Source: Macrostomum hystrix
Taxonomy: Eukaryota > Platyhelminthes > Macrostomidae
DNA: 64,000 nucleotides
Assembly (NCBI GenBank): GCA_950097015.1
Contig: CATNEN010000038.1
Span: forward strand, 20,124,001 to 20,188,000
Direction: 5' to 3'
Shown: one piece after another, positions 33,739 through 44,310 of the stretch
Layout of the letters: every line of letters begins with the position of its first letter
How positions within the stretch are numbered: position 1 is the stretch's first letter
Notes under the pieces: model-generated
Databases searched by the model: none
The model's input: the letters and a program-made list of their open reading frames with translations, nothing else
What the model was told of the DNA's origin: nothing
Position numbers and translations under genes: made by a program

Positions 33739-36700
33739 ATGTACGGCATACTATTAGAAGGTATTCAGAGCTTCGTAGTAAGCAACTACGGCGAAGACTA
33801 CTGGCAGGAGATCCGGGAGGCTGCCGAGTGTCGCTACCACACCTTCGAGACCCGGAAGGCGTACAGTGAGACCATCATATTGAACCTGTTCAACGCTCTG
33901 GCAGACAAGACCTCGCTGCCTGTGACTCAGCTGTTGTATGACAATGGCGCTTTCTTTGTCGGCTTTCTGGCCAAATACGGCTACGACAAGATGCTCCGAG
34001 TGATGGGCCGGCACCTGCGTGACTTCTGTCACGGCATCGACAATGTGCACGAGTATCTGCGGTTCAGCTATCCGAAAATTCGGCCACCAACTTTCATTGT
34101 TGCTAAGGAGAACGAGCGGGGTCTTGTGCTACTATACAAGACTAAAAGACCCGGGTTTCATCACTATGCCAGGGGCATTCTGCAAACTGTCGCCAAGGTG
34201 CTTTATCAGGTGAGAGCTAGGCTTTTTGTGGTCGGCCAACCCTCGAGTGTGAGTTTAACAGACAGAAATTGCACAATCCAATATGGGCTATAGTTACAAT
34301 TGTGTGTGTGTACTTGCGTACAGAATCTGTGTGTGTGCCAAGGAATCAGTGTCATTGTGCCATTGCCCTCAGCCCTCCTGCAAATACTATCCTACTTATT
34401 CACAGCTAGGTGAACGGAAGGTATAGAGACTTTAAGCCTTGCTTGAGGACTAAAGATTCGAACTCCCGACCTCAAATCTGAAGCTGTGAAACTCGAGTTT
34501 AAAACTCTTTGGCCTTTAAAACCTCCATGGGTGATTTAACCTTGCAAGCTAGCTCGTAGTTGGCTGAGAGTTAGGTAAAAACGTGTGAGACACACAAAAA
34601 AAGAGTGCATAGACACATATCTCAGAAAAGATATACGAGTACATTTAAACATCTGTGTGAGTGTGCCTACGTAAGGAGTCCGTGTGCGTATGTGAGCACA
34701 GTGGTCAGCGAACCGTGGGTTGACACAACCAAGAAATACCTTTATTGCCCGTTATCTTCAACAAAAAGGTGGATGTCGACATCAGTATAGTCAGCGAGAG
34801 CAGAGTCGGCATCTACACGCAGTACTGCTATCGGATCCTGTTCGACAACCAGGTGTACAGACAGCGTCACTACCGGATCCACAATCCGGAGAGTTTCCGG
34901 GTTGAGAAGAGTGAATTCTTGGACAATTTCCCATTCTGCTTCGTGCTCAGTCCGGACATGAAGGTGTCAAGCATCGGCAAGGGATTCCGCTGCCTTCTAC
35001 CCAGCATGGAGGGTAGCACCTTTGAGGAGCACCTGTTCATCACCAGGCCATTCATTGAGTGCACTTGGGAGGAGGTAAATCTCAAATTTTGTGAGTCAGT
35101 TGAAGCAAGACACAGTCGACAATGCTAACAATGCTAAGAATTGAACCCATTGCACAGATCTACCAGCACAGACACAATGTGTTCGAAGTGGCACTACTCA
35201 CAAATGCCGAGGAAGGCGTTGGCAGCAAGAGCCTCGCAGCCAGGCTCAGTATTCGAAAGAAAAGTAGCACCTCAGATCCTGGTGTGGTCAGACTCAAAGG
35301 CCAGATGATTCACATCGAAGCTTGGAATAAGATCATCTATATTGCCACACCAATGTGAGTGACCACTGCTAGAAAGCACTGAAATGTACTTTCAAAGGGT
35401 AGCTATCACTGTGGTAAGGGCTTATCTATCTATTTGAATAGCGTTGCTGTAAGTGAAAGACTGACATTTACCGATTAGGGAACACATTTACCGATTAGGG
35501 AACACATTTATTGATTAGGGAAGACATTTATCAATTAGGGAAGACATTTACCGATAAGGGAACACATTTATCAATTTGAGAAGACATTTATCAATTAGAG
35601 AAGACATTTATCAATTAGGGAAGAAATTTATCAATTTGGGAAGACATTTATCAATTTGGGAAGACGTTTATCAATTAGGGAAGACATTTATCAATTTGGG
35701 AAGACATTTATCAATTAGAGAAGACATTTATCAATTAGGGAAGAAATTTATCAATTTGGGAAGACATTTATCAATTTGGGAAGACATTTATCAATTTGGG
35801 AAGACGTTTATCAATTAGGGAAGACATTTATCAATTTGGGAAGACATTTATCAACTAGGGAAGACATTTATCAATTAGGGAAGAAATTTATCAATTTGGG
35901 AAGATATTTATCAATTTGGGAGGACATCCATCGATTAAGGGCTTAAAAAACCTTTTCGATTTCAATTCCCGCCTCTAAAATATCTGAACCCAAGGATCCG
36001 GGACTCGTCACAGCTGCAGGAGAAGGGCCTGTACCTGAATGATCTGAGCATGCACGACTGCAGCCGCGAGATGGTCATGGCCGGCAATCAGCAGTCTGAA
36101 GAGCTCATGGAACTTCTGCAATCGGTTTGTGCTCAAAGATGAGAGTTTAGCTGTTTGGGTTAGTAATTATAGATGAAGGATGCCAGACATTGATGTAGGA
36201 TGCTAGACATTGATGTAGGATGCTAGATATTGATGTAGGATGCTAGATATTGATGTAGGATGCTAGAAATTGATGTAGGATGCCAGACATTGATGTAGGA
36301 TGCTAGATATTGATGTAGGATGCCAGACATTGATGTAGGATGCCAGAAATTGATGTAGGATGCCAGACATTGATGTAGGATGCCAGACATTGATGTAGGA
36401 TGCTAGATATTGATGTAGGATGCTAGATATTGATGTAGGATGCCAGACATTGATGTAGGATGCTAGATATTGATGTAGGATGCTAGATATTGATTTAAGA
36501 TGCTAGACATTGATGTAGGATTCCAGACATTGATGTAGGATGCTAGATATTGGTGTAGGATGCTAGACATTGGTGTAGGATGCTAGATATTGATGTAGGA
36601 TGCTAGATATTGATGTAGGATGCTAGACATTGATGTAGGATGCTAGATATTGATGTAGGATGCTAGATATTGATGTAGGATGCTAGATATTGATGTAGGA

Positions 36701-39700
36701 TGCTAGATATTGATGTAGGATGCTAGATATTGATGTAGGATGCTAGATATTGATGTAGGATGCTAGATATTGATGTAGGATGCTAGACATTGATGTAGGA
36801 TGCTAGATATTGATGTAGGATGCTAGATATTGATGTAGGATGCTAGACATTGATGTAGGATGCTAGATATTGATGTAGGATGCCAGACATTGGTGTAGGC
36901 TGCTAGACATTGATGTAGGATGCTAGACATTGATGTAGGATGCTAGATATTGATGTAGGATGCTAGACATTGATGTAAGATGCTAGACATTGATGTAGGA
37001 TGCTAGATATTGATGTAGGATGCTAGACATTGATGTAGGATGCTAGACATTCAACTCAGATGTCATGTTTTATAATACATCTGCAGCAACAGGAGCGAAG
37101 TCGCGAGATGGAGATCGGAATGCGCCGACTGGATGAAGAGAAGAAGCGAGCGAATGAGCTGCTCTACCAGTGCATGCCGCGCTCCATTGCTAGGGCATTG
37201 CGACGGGGTGTCAACCCTTTAGACTTGCTGAAAGTGAGTTTCACAGTAAGATTCCTACTTAGAAGCTTAAAAAAAGATTCACCTATATGAATTCGCAAAA
37301 CATTATTTAGAGCTTCGACCAAGTCAGCATTCTATTTAGCAAGATTGTGGATTTCCCAGCAATCTGCATGGAGATTGAAGTATCTGCTATCGTCCAGCTG
37401 CTCAATTTGATGTACTCGCGATTCGATGAGATCCTTGAAAAGCATCGGGTGTACAAGGTGATCCATCAGATTTTAATTGCTTTTTTCACAATTGCCTGAA
37501 ATCTGACGGTGAGTCGTGGATATGTAATGAGTCCAAATCTCGAACTAAAGTCCTGAGTTCGAATCCGCGTACAATTTAGGCCCATGAGGGACAACCCTCC
37601 AGGACGCAGTGTGAGTGGGTGGTCAATAGACATTCTTAGCCTAAGTGTGAAACCCGCTTGAGCCACCATGCCATCTGAGTAGTTTATGCAAAGTCTTCAG
37701 AACGAATTGAGTAATTTTTTAAGAAAAGCTTCCAATTTAAATTAACATCCTCAGGTGGAAACAATTAGTGACAGCTACCTGATTGTTTCCGGCGCGCCAA
37801 TTAAGACGCCGCTACATGCTGCGCACATCGCCGAGATGGCCTTCGACATGAACAGCGAGTCAAAAAACATCGCCAACCCGGCTGACAGACAAGGCGGCCG
37901 CCTGCAGCTGCAGATCGGCTGTCATTCCGGAGGCATAGCGGCTGGCATCGTCGGCCTAAGAATGCCGCGCTACTGTCTGTTCGGCGACACCGTCAATGTG
38001 TCCTCCCGCATGATGAGCCACGGCGCGCCGGGACGAATTCATGTCAGCGAGAACTTTCAGCGACACCTGCGCGATCTGCCGTATCGTCTGTCTGAGCGCG
38101 GCCGGCTTGAAGTGAAAGGCAAGGGCGGCATGACTACGTACTTTTTAGAGGCGCGAGAGCGTCAAGGGTACGCTGAGCTGCGACGTCGGTTGGACGAGGA
38201 CCGTGATCGACAGCCGGAGATCGGCGCGGAGTCTGGTACGCCGGAATCCAGGCCATCCACGGTGCTGTCATTGGCACCGGCAACTCCGTCGATGGACGGC
38301 GATGATGACGATGAAGTCACCATGAAGATTGCGGAAGTGGCAGATTTGGACGGCCTTGGAAAGGACTCCTTGTTGCCGTCGCTTCCTCCCACGCCGATGC
38401 CTCCGATAGGCAGTTTGACGTCCCGCAGAAGCTCGAGGACGCCTGCTAACGATCGGCGAACAATGAATCTGGAGACTGGTACACCGTCATCTGATCGAAT
38501 GACACCCCGGGACGATATGAAACCCATAGAGACGCTCGAGAGGGAGAACTCTAAGTCACCACACGAAGACGCGACGACACCCCAGGGAGAAGACGCGAAC
38601 ACGCTCCAGGAGGAAGACGCGAAGAAACCACAGGAAGAAGACGTGAAGACACCTCGGGAAGAGGATTCAGTGTCTTTCCAAAACGATGGCAAAGCAACCC
38701 TGCCCCAAGACACAGCTCCGAAAGATAAGGAAATTATGTTCACAGAAGACAATTTCGTGAATCCAAACAAAATGCGCGACATAACTTCCTTACAAGATGA
38801 GGCCAATGAAGCAGAAAAAAGACGCGATGAGCAAGCTGATCAGGATCTGCGACAGCAAGCCCGATCTCCCACGCCTAACGCCATCCAGAAGGTCGAGAAC
38901 TTCATCATGGCGCATCCGTTAGGCACTAGTGCGGCAGTCGACGACGCTGATATACCAGTTGACACAGGAGCTGACGACAACAGCACGTCGCCCTCAGTGG
39001 CAACTTTGTCAGCGGATGATGTCGGTAATGTCAACGAAAACGATCTCGTCGATGACGACGAGTTGGACTCCGAAATACCAAGCGACAGTGCCGCAAGCTA
39101 TACGTCCGACCCCCAGCCGCACCTTGCCGACGACTTGAGACTCCTGGTGCCGACGCTACCTCAAGGTGGGTCAGCTATAAATGCAACGAAAACTAAAGAC
39201 GACGACCGCACGCTGGTGTCCGGAGACTCATCGAGCGAAGAGGCCTCGGAGCTGGAGGAAGAATTCGACGAAGGAGACGACAGGAGGCGAGGCCGCGGAA
39301 CTGGCATCATTCTTGGCGGGGCGAACTTCGTAGGTCGGGTCTACACCATAGACAAAAAGCGGGTGCAGTTCAATGCGCGGATTAGCTATCGAGAGCTTTC
39401 GCCGCTGATCAAGACCCCAGCATCCGATGAGCCAGTTTCTGTGCCAGAAAATGATGGAGCCGGAGATGGCAGATCCGAGAGCCCGCCTCTGGTTGTGAAG
39501 GCTCTGTCCGTGTTTCTGCCTAAGAACAAGAAGATGAGCTTCCAGGCCAACTTGAAGGAAATGATGAATATGAAAAGCGCCGGAGTCAAGACCTCTCCAA
39601 GGGTGTCCACGACCGTTGGTGCTGCCCTGTCTGACAATTCTCCAGCTGCACAGCCATCCACAAAGCCGAAAACTGAAAATTCCGATTCTGAATCAGAACA

Positions 39701-40463
39701 GCAGCAGCAGCAGCAGATCAACGAACGCAGACGCAGAGTGGGCATTGTGGAACTGGCTCAGAACCCTCTGCTGCGCGCTTTGCAGCAACGAAAAGCGGCA
39801 GAAGAGGCCGCTCGAGAACATGAGCAGGCCAAAGCAGACGGTGGCAAGAAGAGTAGTATCAGCAGCCGCAGCAGTAGTCGATCATCGAGCGTGTCGACAT
39901 TTCGCACGCCCAGTGCAAGGAATTCGCCCAGCGGGCAGTCGTTGTCCGTCAACACAGCTGCGGGCATCATAGCCGGCATCGGCCCCAGCCGGTTGTCGGT
40001 TCCGCAGACGGAGGCGCCGGGTTCGCCGTTATTCAGTCGTCGCTCTAGCGCTGCCACCACCGGAGGCAGTGTGTCGGCGCGTCAAACACCGCAGATTGTG
40101 ATCGGCGAGGGTGGCTCAGCAGCCGACATCGAGGCGAAGCAATCGGAGGTGCCCCGGCTGCCGGACATCAAGCTCAATCAGAGGGTGGTAGCGACTGCGG
40201 CAGTTAACGCAGTTCCGAAGGAGAAGAGGGTGACGTCAGAGCCGGCGCGTTCTGCGAAGGCGACGCAGCCGGTCGAGATGAGGCACCCGGCATCCGGGGG
40301 GACTGCCAGGCAGCCGGCGGACTTTCAGAACACGCTGAGCCAGGATAATTTTCACATTCTGGAGAAAAAGCTTGAGCCATTCGTGGTTGAGACGCCGGAG
40401 AATTCGCCAGAATCGACTTCGCTGGCTTTCGATCTGCCGCACAATGACGGTGAGACTTTGTAG
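33739..40463 (+). CDS. Atypical soluble guanylate cyclase (Gyc88E-like) with long tail
   Basis: Seven exons join in phase: 33739-34209, 34769-35074, 35158-35354, 35995-36124, 37087-37233, 37311-37457, 37755-40463, giving 1368 aa. Residues 1-160 are the heme-binding HNOB domain, starting MYGILLEGIQ, with His104 (DNVHEYLRF, proximal heme ligand position) and Y133-K-T-K-R137 in place of the usual YxSxR. HNOBA/PAS and a coiled coil (EERSREME-type, 370-415) follow. The catalytic domain (about 418-600) has FSKIVDF, KVETISDSY, MPRYCLFGDTVNVSSR. The first metal Asp (FSD) is Lys428; the second (Asp472), the guanine-recognising Glu468/Cys540 and Asn547/Arg551 are kept. The Asp/Ser/Pro-rich tail from about 610 to the end has no known fold. 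Family members make cGMP and sense O2/NO. Confidence 0.9.
34210..34768 (+). other. Cyclase intron 1 with SINE-like fragments
   Basis: Between donor CAG/gtgaga and acceptor AAAAAG. 34310-34400 resembles the diverged 3' half of the SINE family (GTACAGAATCTGTGTGTGTG, CAGCCCTCCTGCAAATACTA). 34430-34510 carries a reversed B-box-like GATTCGAACTCCCGACCTC, possibly from a second tRNA-like element. Confidence 0.5.
35470..35930 (+). repeat. 20-bp minisatellite in cyclase intron 3
   Basis: About 23 copies of a 20-bp unit, consensus AAGACATTTATCAATTTGGG, with more varied copies at the left edge (ACCGATTAGGGAACAC). It fills most of the intron between exons 3 and 4. Confidence 0.97.
36172..37055 (+). repeat. 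20-bp minisatellite in cyclase intron 4
   Basis: About 44 copies of a 20-bp unit, consensus GATGTAGGATGCTAGATATT, with C/T variants (CTAGACATT, CCAGACATT). It takes up nearly the whole intron between exons 4 and 5. Same unit length as the array in the previous intron but unrelated sequence. Confidence 0.97.
37500..37680 (+). repeat. Possible second tRNA-like dispersed repeat
   Basis: In cyclase intron 6, a block with CTGAGTTCGAATCCGCGTAC (B-box-like) followed by CCCATGAGGGACAACCCTCC and TGAGTGGGTGGTCAATAGAC. It resembles the GGCCCTCAAGGG part of the main SINE but differs elsewhere. Could be an old SINE copy or a different family. Confidence 0.4.
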
Positions 40464-40684
40464 CTGTGCTCGCTTAGACCCTACGGGGAGGAGACTACAA
40501 TATGAGCTTGCAGTCAAGTGGTCAGTCAGAGCTTCACACTTATGATCGATGGAAGAACTTTGTGAGCTTGACAAAAGATGCAATTCATTCCCTACTGCTT
40601 CAGCTCACCCAGCTGTCAAATTGGTTCCGGCACCAGCTATTCGTACATGATATTACTTGACTTTCATTTCTATTCCTTCCGCTT
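40464..40684 (+). other. 3' region of the cyclase gene
   Basis: Follows the stop codon TAG at 40461-40463; presumed 3' untranslated sequence, running straight into a minisatellite. No clear poly(A) signal was found. Confidence 0.35.
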
Positions 40685-42070
40685 CAAGGATTAGCCTAGA
40701 CACTTCAAGGATTAGCCTAGACACTCGCTTCAAGGATTAGCCTAGACACTCGCTTCAAGGATTAGCCTAGACACTCGCTTCAAGGATTAGCCTAGACACT
40801 CGCTTCAAGGATTAGCTTAGACACTCGCTTCAAGGATTAGCCTAGACACTCGCTTCAAGGATTAGCCTAGACACTCGCTTCAAGGATTAGCCTAGACACT
40901 CGCTTCAAGGATTAGCCTAGACACTCGCTTCAAGGATTAGCCTAGACACTCGCTTCAAGGATTAGCCTAGACACTCGCTTCAAGGATTAGCCTAGACACT
41001 CGCTTCAAGGATTAGCTTAGACACTCGCTTCAAGGATTAGCCTAGACACTCGCTTCAAGGATTAGCCTAGACACTCGCTTCAAGGATTAGCCTAGACACT
41101 CGCTTCAAGGATTAGCCTAGACACTCGCTTCAAGGATTAGCCTAGACACTCGCTTCAAGGATTAGCTTAGACACTCGCTTCAAGGATTAGCCTAGACACT
41201 CGCTTCAAGGATTAGCTTAGACACTCGCTTCAAGGATTAGCTTAGACACTCACTTCAAGGATTAGCCTAGACACTCGCTTCAAGGATTAGCCTAGACACT
41301 CGCTTCAAGGATTAGCCTAGACACTCGCTTCAAGGATTAGCCTAGACACTCGCTTCAAGGATTAGCCTAGACACTCGCTTCAAGGATTAGCTTAGACACT
41401 CGCTTCAAGGATTAGCCTAGACACTCGCTTCAAGGATTAGCTTAGACACTCGCTTCAAGGATTAGCTTAGACACTCACTTCAAGGATTAGCCTAGACACT
41501 CGCTTCAAGGATTAGCCTAGACACTCGCTTCAAGGATTAGCCTAGACACTCGCTTCAAGGATTAGCCTAGACACTCGCTTCAAGGATTAGCCTAGACACT
41601 CGCTTCAAGGATTAGCCTAGACACTCGCTTCAAGGATTAGCCTAGACACTCGCTTCAAGGATTAGCCTAGACACTCGCTTCAAGGATTAGCCTAGACACT
41701 CGCTTCAAGGATTAGCTTAGACACTCGCTTCAAGGATTAGCCTAGACACTCGCTTCAAGGATTAGCCTAGACACTCGCTTCAAGGATTAGCCTAGACACT
41801 CGCTTCAAGGATTAGCCTAGACACTCGCTTCAAGGATTAGCCTAGACACTCGCTTCAAGGATTAGCCTAGACACTCGCTTCAAGGATTAGCCTAGACACT
41901 CGCTTCAAGGATTAGCTTAGACACTCGCTTCAAGGATTAGCTTAGACACTCGCTTCAAGGATTAGCCTAGACACTCGCTTCAAGGATTAGCCTAGACACT
42001 CGCTTCAAGGATTAGACTAGACACTTCAAGGATTAGCCTAGACACTCGCTTCAAGGATTAGCCTAGACAT
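40685..42070 (+). repeat. 25-bp minisatellite
   Basis: About 55 very uniform copies of a 25-bp unit with core CGCTTCAAGGATTAGCCTAG, then ACACT. The few variants are C/T (TTAGCTTAG) or CACTTC for CGCTTC. The TTAGCTTAG/CACTTC pattern repeats about 235 bp apart (near 41215 and 41450), which shows a larger block was duplicated within the array. Confidence 0.97.
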
Positions 42071-42174
42071 CTCTAAAATATTTGTTCAGAAATCAGACAT
42101 GTAGCAAAAAAAGGTCAGTCAAGAACATCATATGATTGCAGGTGGGTAATAAATGAAGGGGCAACGCGGCACCT

Positions 42175-43360
42175 ATGCAACACGCAATCTTTCAGAGAAC
42201 ACGGAATTATCTTGGTCAAGGAGGTAAATCGTTTACATTACTATCGAAATGAACCTATTGGAACGCATAAGTACTCGTGTAGATTTTATTTAGGACAAAA
42301 ATGCTCTAATCATTGTTTTCAGGATTAAGGGGCTGGTTCCCTGTTGCTAATTCGCTGATAGCTGATGAAAATCTGCCAGATTATAAAGCTTCGTATCGAA
42401 ATAAGATTACCGAAAAAAACTGTTGCAGAAGACTGCTCAGAGTGGAAATTCTGCGCCACATTGGACAGTGAAAACCTGGCCAGCAGTTGTCAGCGGATTA
42501 GAACACCGCGCGGTGTCTATGGCAGACAGATGAAGAGCCTGGGTGAGGCGGCCTGGTGCCGAGTCACCATTTTTGTTTTAATTTTGCTTTTACCTGGTTA
42601 TTTCGGTTTTAAAAAATAAATAGGAGATAACAGGAAAATGAGCCTCTACAATCGGGGTTGAGTGGCAGAGTGGTTCACTCGTCTGCTTTTCGCACCAACG
42701 TCCCTGAGCTCAATTCCGAGGCGAGGCCACATTAATTTGGGGCGCAGCCGCGGAGAGAAGGCTTGGGGGCTTGTCGTGCAATTTACGCCCTTGAGGGCCA
42801 ACCTCCAAGGCACAGAGACAGTGTACACTGCCTGACGATGAGAAAGTCAGGGCAGATGTACACACCTGTGTGAGCGTATGCTTGCGTACAGTATCTGTGT
42901 GCGTGTGTGCTCAGGAGTCAGCGGAATGGGCAGAATCGCCGTCTCGCTGGCTGCGGGTCTAGTGTCACTAAGTGGTGCGCCAGTGAGTGTGTATAGCAGT
43001 TTACGTTACTTTAACACCTCAACTTTGAAATTTGGATTCGATTTGATTTTGTTCATTGAACACAGTTTTTGCATGTCAAGTCAGATCAGCAAACAATAGT
43101 TTTTTTAGTGTCGTCTTCATCTTTAAACGCACAGCTAATATTAATATCGAAAATTGCTAAACATTGGTTGCCCTATAACAACTCTTTTAGGAGCAGTTTT
43201 GAGTCAGGGTCTGGCTGAGCTGGCCGAAGTTCGACCAGCTGATCCCATCGAACATCTGGGCCTGTGGCTGCGACACACCGCCAAGATGCATAGCGGCAAC
43301 CTTAGCTCGACAAGCGAGCAGCAGCAGCAGGAGCAGCAGCAGGAGCAGCAGCATCAGTAG
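42175..43360 (+). CDS. Small Dpy-30-motif protein (DYDC-like), 72 aa
   Basis: Exon 1 (42175-42223) encodes MQHAIFQRTRNYLGQG; exon 2 (43191-43360) continues in phase with GAVLSQGLAELAEVRPADPI and EHLGLWLRHTAKM, then a Ser/Gln-rich end. This is the Dpy-30 dimerisation motif (YL...L.QGL.E....RP.DPIE.L..WL), closest in wording to the DYDC group of Dpy-30 domain proteins rather than to the COMPASS subunit DPY30. Dpy-30 motifs form four-helix docking platforms for amphipathic helices in chromatin or axonemal complexes. The join is supported by phase and by continuity of the motif across the splice. The intron carries a full SINE. The poly(A) signal AATAAA is at 43494-43499. Confidence 0.8.
42654..42982 (+). 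mobile_element. tRNA-derived SINE, copy B (near full length)
   Basis: Begins GGGGTTGAGTGGCAGAGTGG (A-box region), with the B-box-like GAGCTCAATTCC, then GGGGCGCAGCCGCGGAGAGA, CCCTTGAGGGCCAACCTCCA, GATGAGAAAGTCAGGGCAGA, TCAGGAGTCAGCGGAATGGG and GCTGGCTGCGGGTCTAGTGT. This is the clearest plus-strand copy. The head resembles Ser/Leu-type tRNA (GTGGC.GAG.GGTT). It sits in the intron of the Dpy-30-motif gene. Confidence 0.9.
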
Positions 43361-43597
43361 TAGTATTTATAGATTTGACACAATCATCCCTAAAGAGCAG
43401 TCAATACAATAGAATCTATACCAAAAAACAATGAAAAAGTTCAACGTCCTGATACTTTTTTCAGAATTGTATTATGCCGAAAAAATTCAATTCAATAAAA
43501 AAAGCGACAAAATTCTTAGCTTTTTTAACTACATTTTTTCATAATGTCCTTCTCTTAAATTGTATTTTTTGAGATCGAAGCTATATTTTCTAGTCAG
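43361..43597 (+). other. 3' untranslated region of the Dpy-30-motif gene
   Basis: AT-rich sequence after the stop codon with AATAAA at 43494-43499. Confidence 0.5.
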
Positions 43598-44012
43598 TGA
43601 GTTCCAGTGGAGTCAGTGGGTTCCTGCAGTGGAGTCAGTGGGTTCCAGTGGAGTCAGTGGGTTCCAGTGGAGTCAGTGGGTTCCAGTGGAGTCAGTGGGT
43701 TCCTGCAGTGGAGTCAGTGGGTTCCAGTGGAGTCAGTGGGTTCCAGTGGAGTCAGTGGGTTCCAGTGGAGTCAGTGGATTCCAGTGGAGTCAGTGGGTTC
43801 CAGTGGAGTCAGTGGGTTCCAGTGGAGTCAGTGGGTTCCTGCAGTGGAGTCAGTGGGTTCCAGTGGAGTCAGTGGGTTCCAGTGGAGTCAGTGGGTTCCA
43901 GTGGAGTCAGTGGGTTCCAGTGGAGTCAGTGGGTTCCAGTGGAGTCAGTGGGTTCCAGTGGAGTCAGTGGGTTCCTGCAGTGGAGTCAGTGGGTTCCAGT
44001 GGAGTCAGTTGG
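43598..44012 (+). repeat. 19-bp minisatellite
   Basis: About 21 copies of the 19-bp unit AGTGGAGTCAGTGGGTTCC; some copies carry an extra TGC before AGTGG (22-bp variant). Because 19 is not a multiple of three, it opens false ORFs in all three frames. Confidence 0.97.
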
Positions 44013-44203
44013 TTGGACAGCAATAGCTACTTTACAGTACATACACTTGCTTATGTCCATTCAGATACAGTATTCATTGTTGAAATACAATACCCCATTG
44101 TACAATTGATCTTCCCGTTAAATGCTTTGACTCATAGACTCCGGGACAATTGCCATTTTGAAATTTCACTCCCTAAAGTTACACTACACCCAAACAGATA
44201 GGA

Positions 44204-44230
44204 TAGTCTAGGACAATAGCAGCTGTCTTC
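44204..44230 (+). promoter_or_regulatory. Conserved upstream block of the tRNA-Arg genes
   Basis: The block TAGTCTAGGACAATAGCAGC plus TGTCTTC begins 34 bp before the first tRNA-Arg gene. The same block starts exactly 34 bp before the other six clustered copies (45193, 46298, 46986, 47632, 48689, 49282) but is absent next to the eighth at 56.9 kb. It may be an upstream Pol III promoter part or simply the edge of the duplicated unit. Confidence 0.6.
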
Positions 44231-44237
44231 TATCGGT

Positions 44238-44310
44238 GGCCCTGTGGCCTAATGGATAAGGCGTCTGACTTCGAATCAGAAGATTGCAGGTTCGAGTCCT
44301 GCCAGGGTCG
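44238..44310 (+). tRNA. trnR-TCG: tRNA-Arg (anticodon TCG), copy 1
   Basis: 73 nt without CCA. The acceptor stem GGCCCTG pairs with CAGGGTC, with one G-T pair. D arm GCCT/AGGC, anticodon stem TCTGA/TCAGA, anticodon loop CTTCGAA with TCG, T arm GCAGG/CCTGC with loop TTCGAGT, discriminator G. No intron. A T-run terminator follows at about 44319. It reads CGA (and probably CGG) arginine codons. Confidence 0.96.

Noticed and set aside
36172-37055. Regular short repeats resembling a CRISPR array
   Set aside because: There are no unique spacers between units and the DNA is eukaryotic; it is a head-to-tail minisatellite. The same applies to the other arrays.
42365-42619. 84-aa ORF MKICQIIKLR
   Set aside because: It lies in the intron of the Dpy-30-motif gene, has no recognisable domain, and runs up to the SINE.
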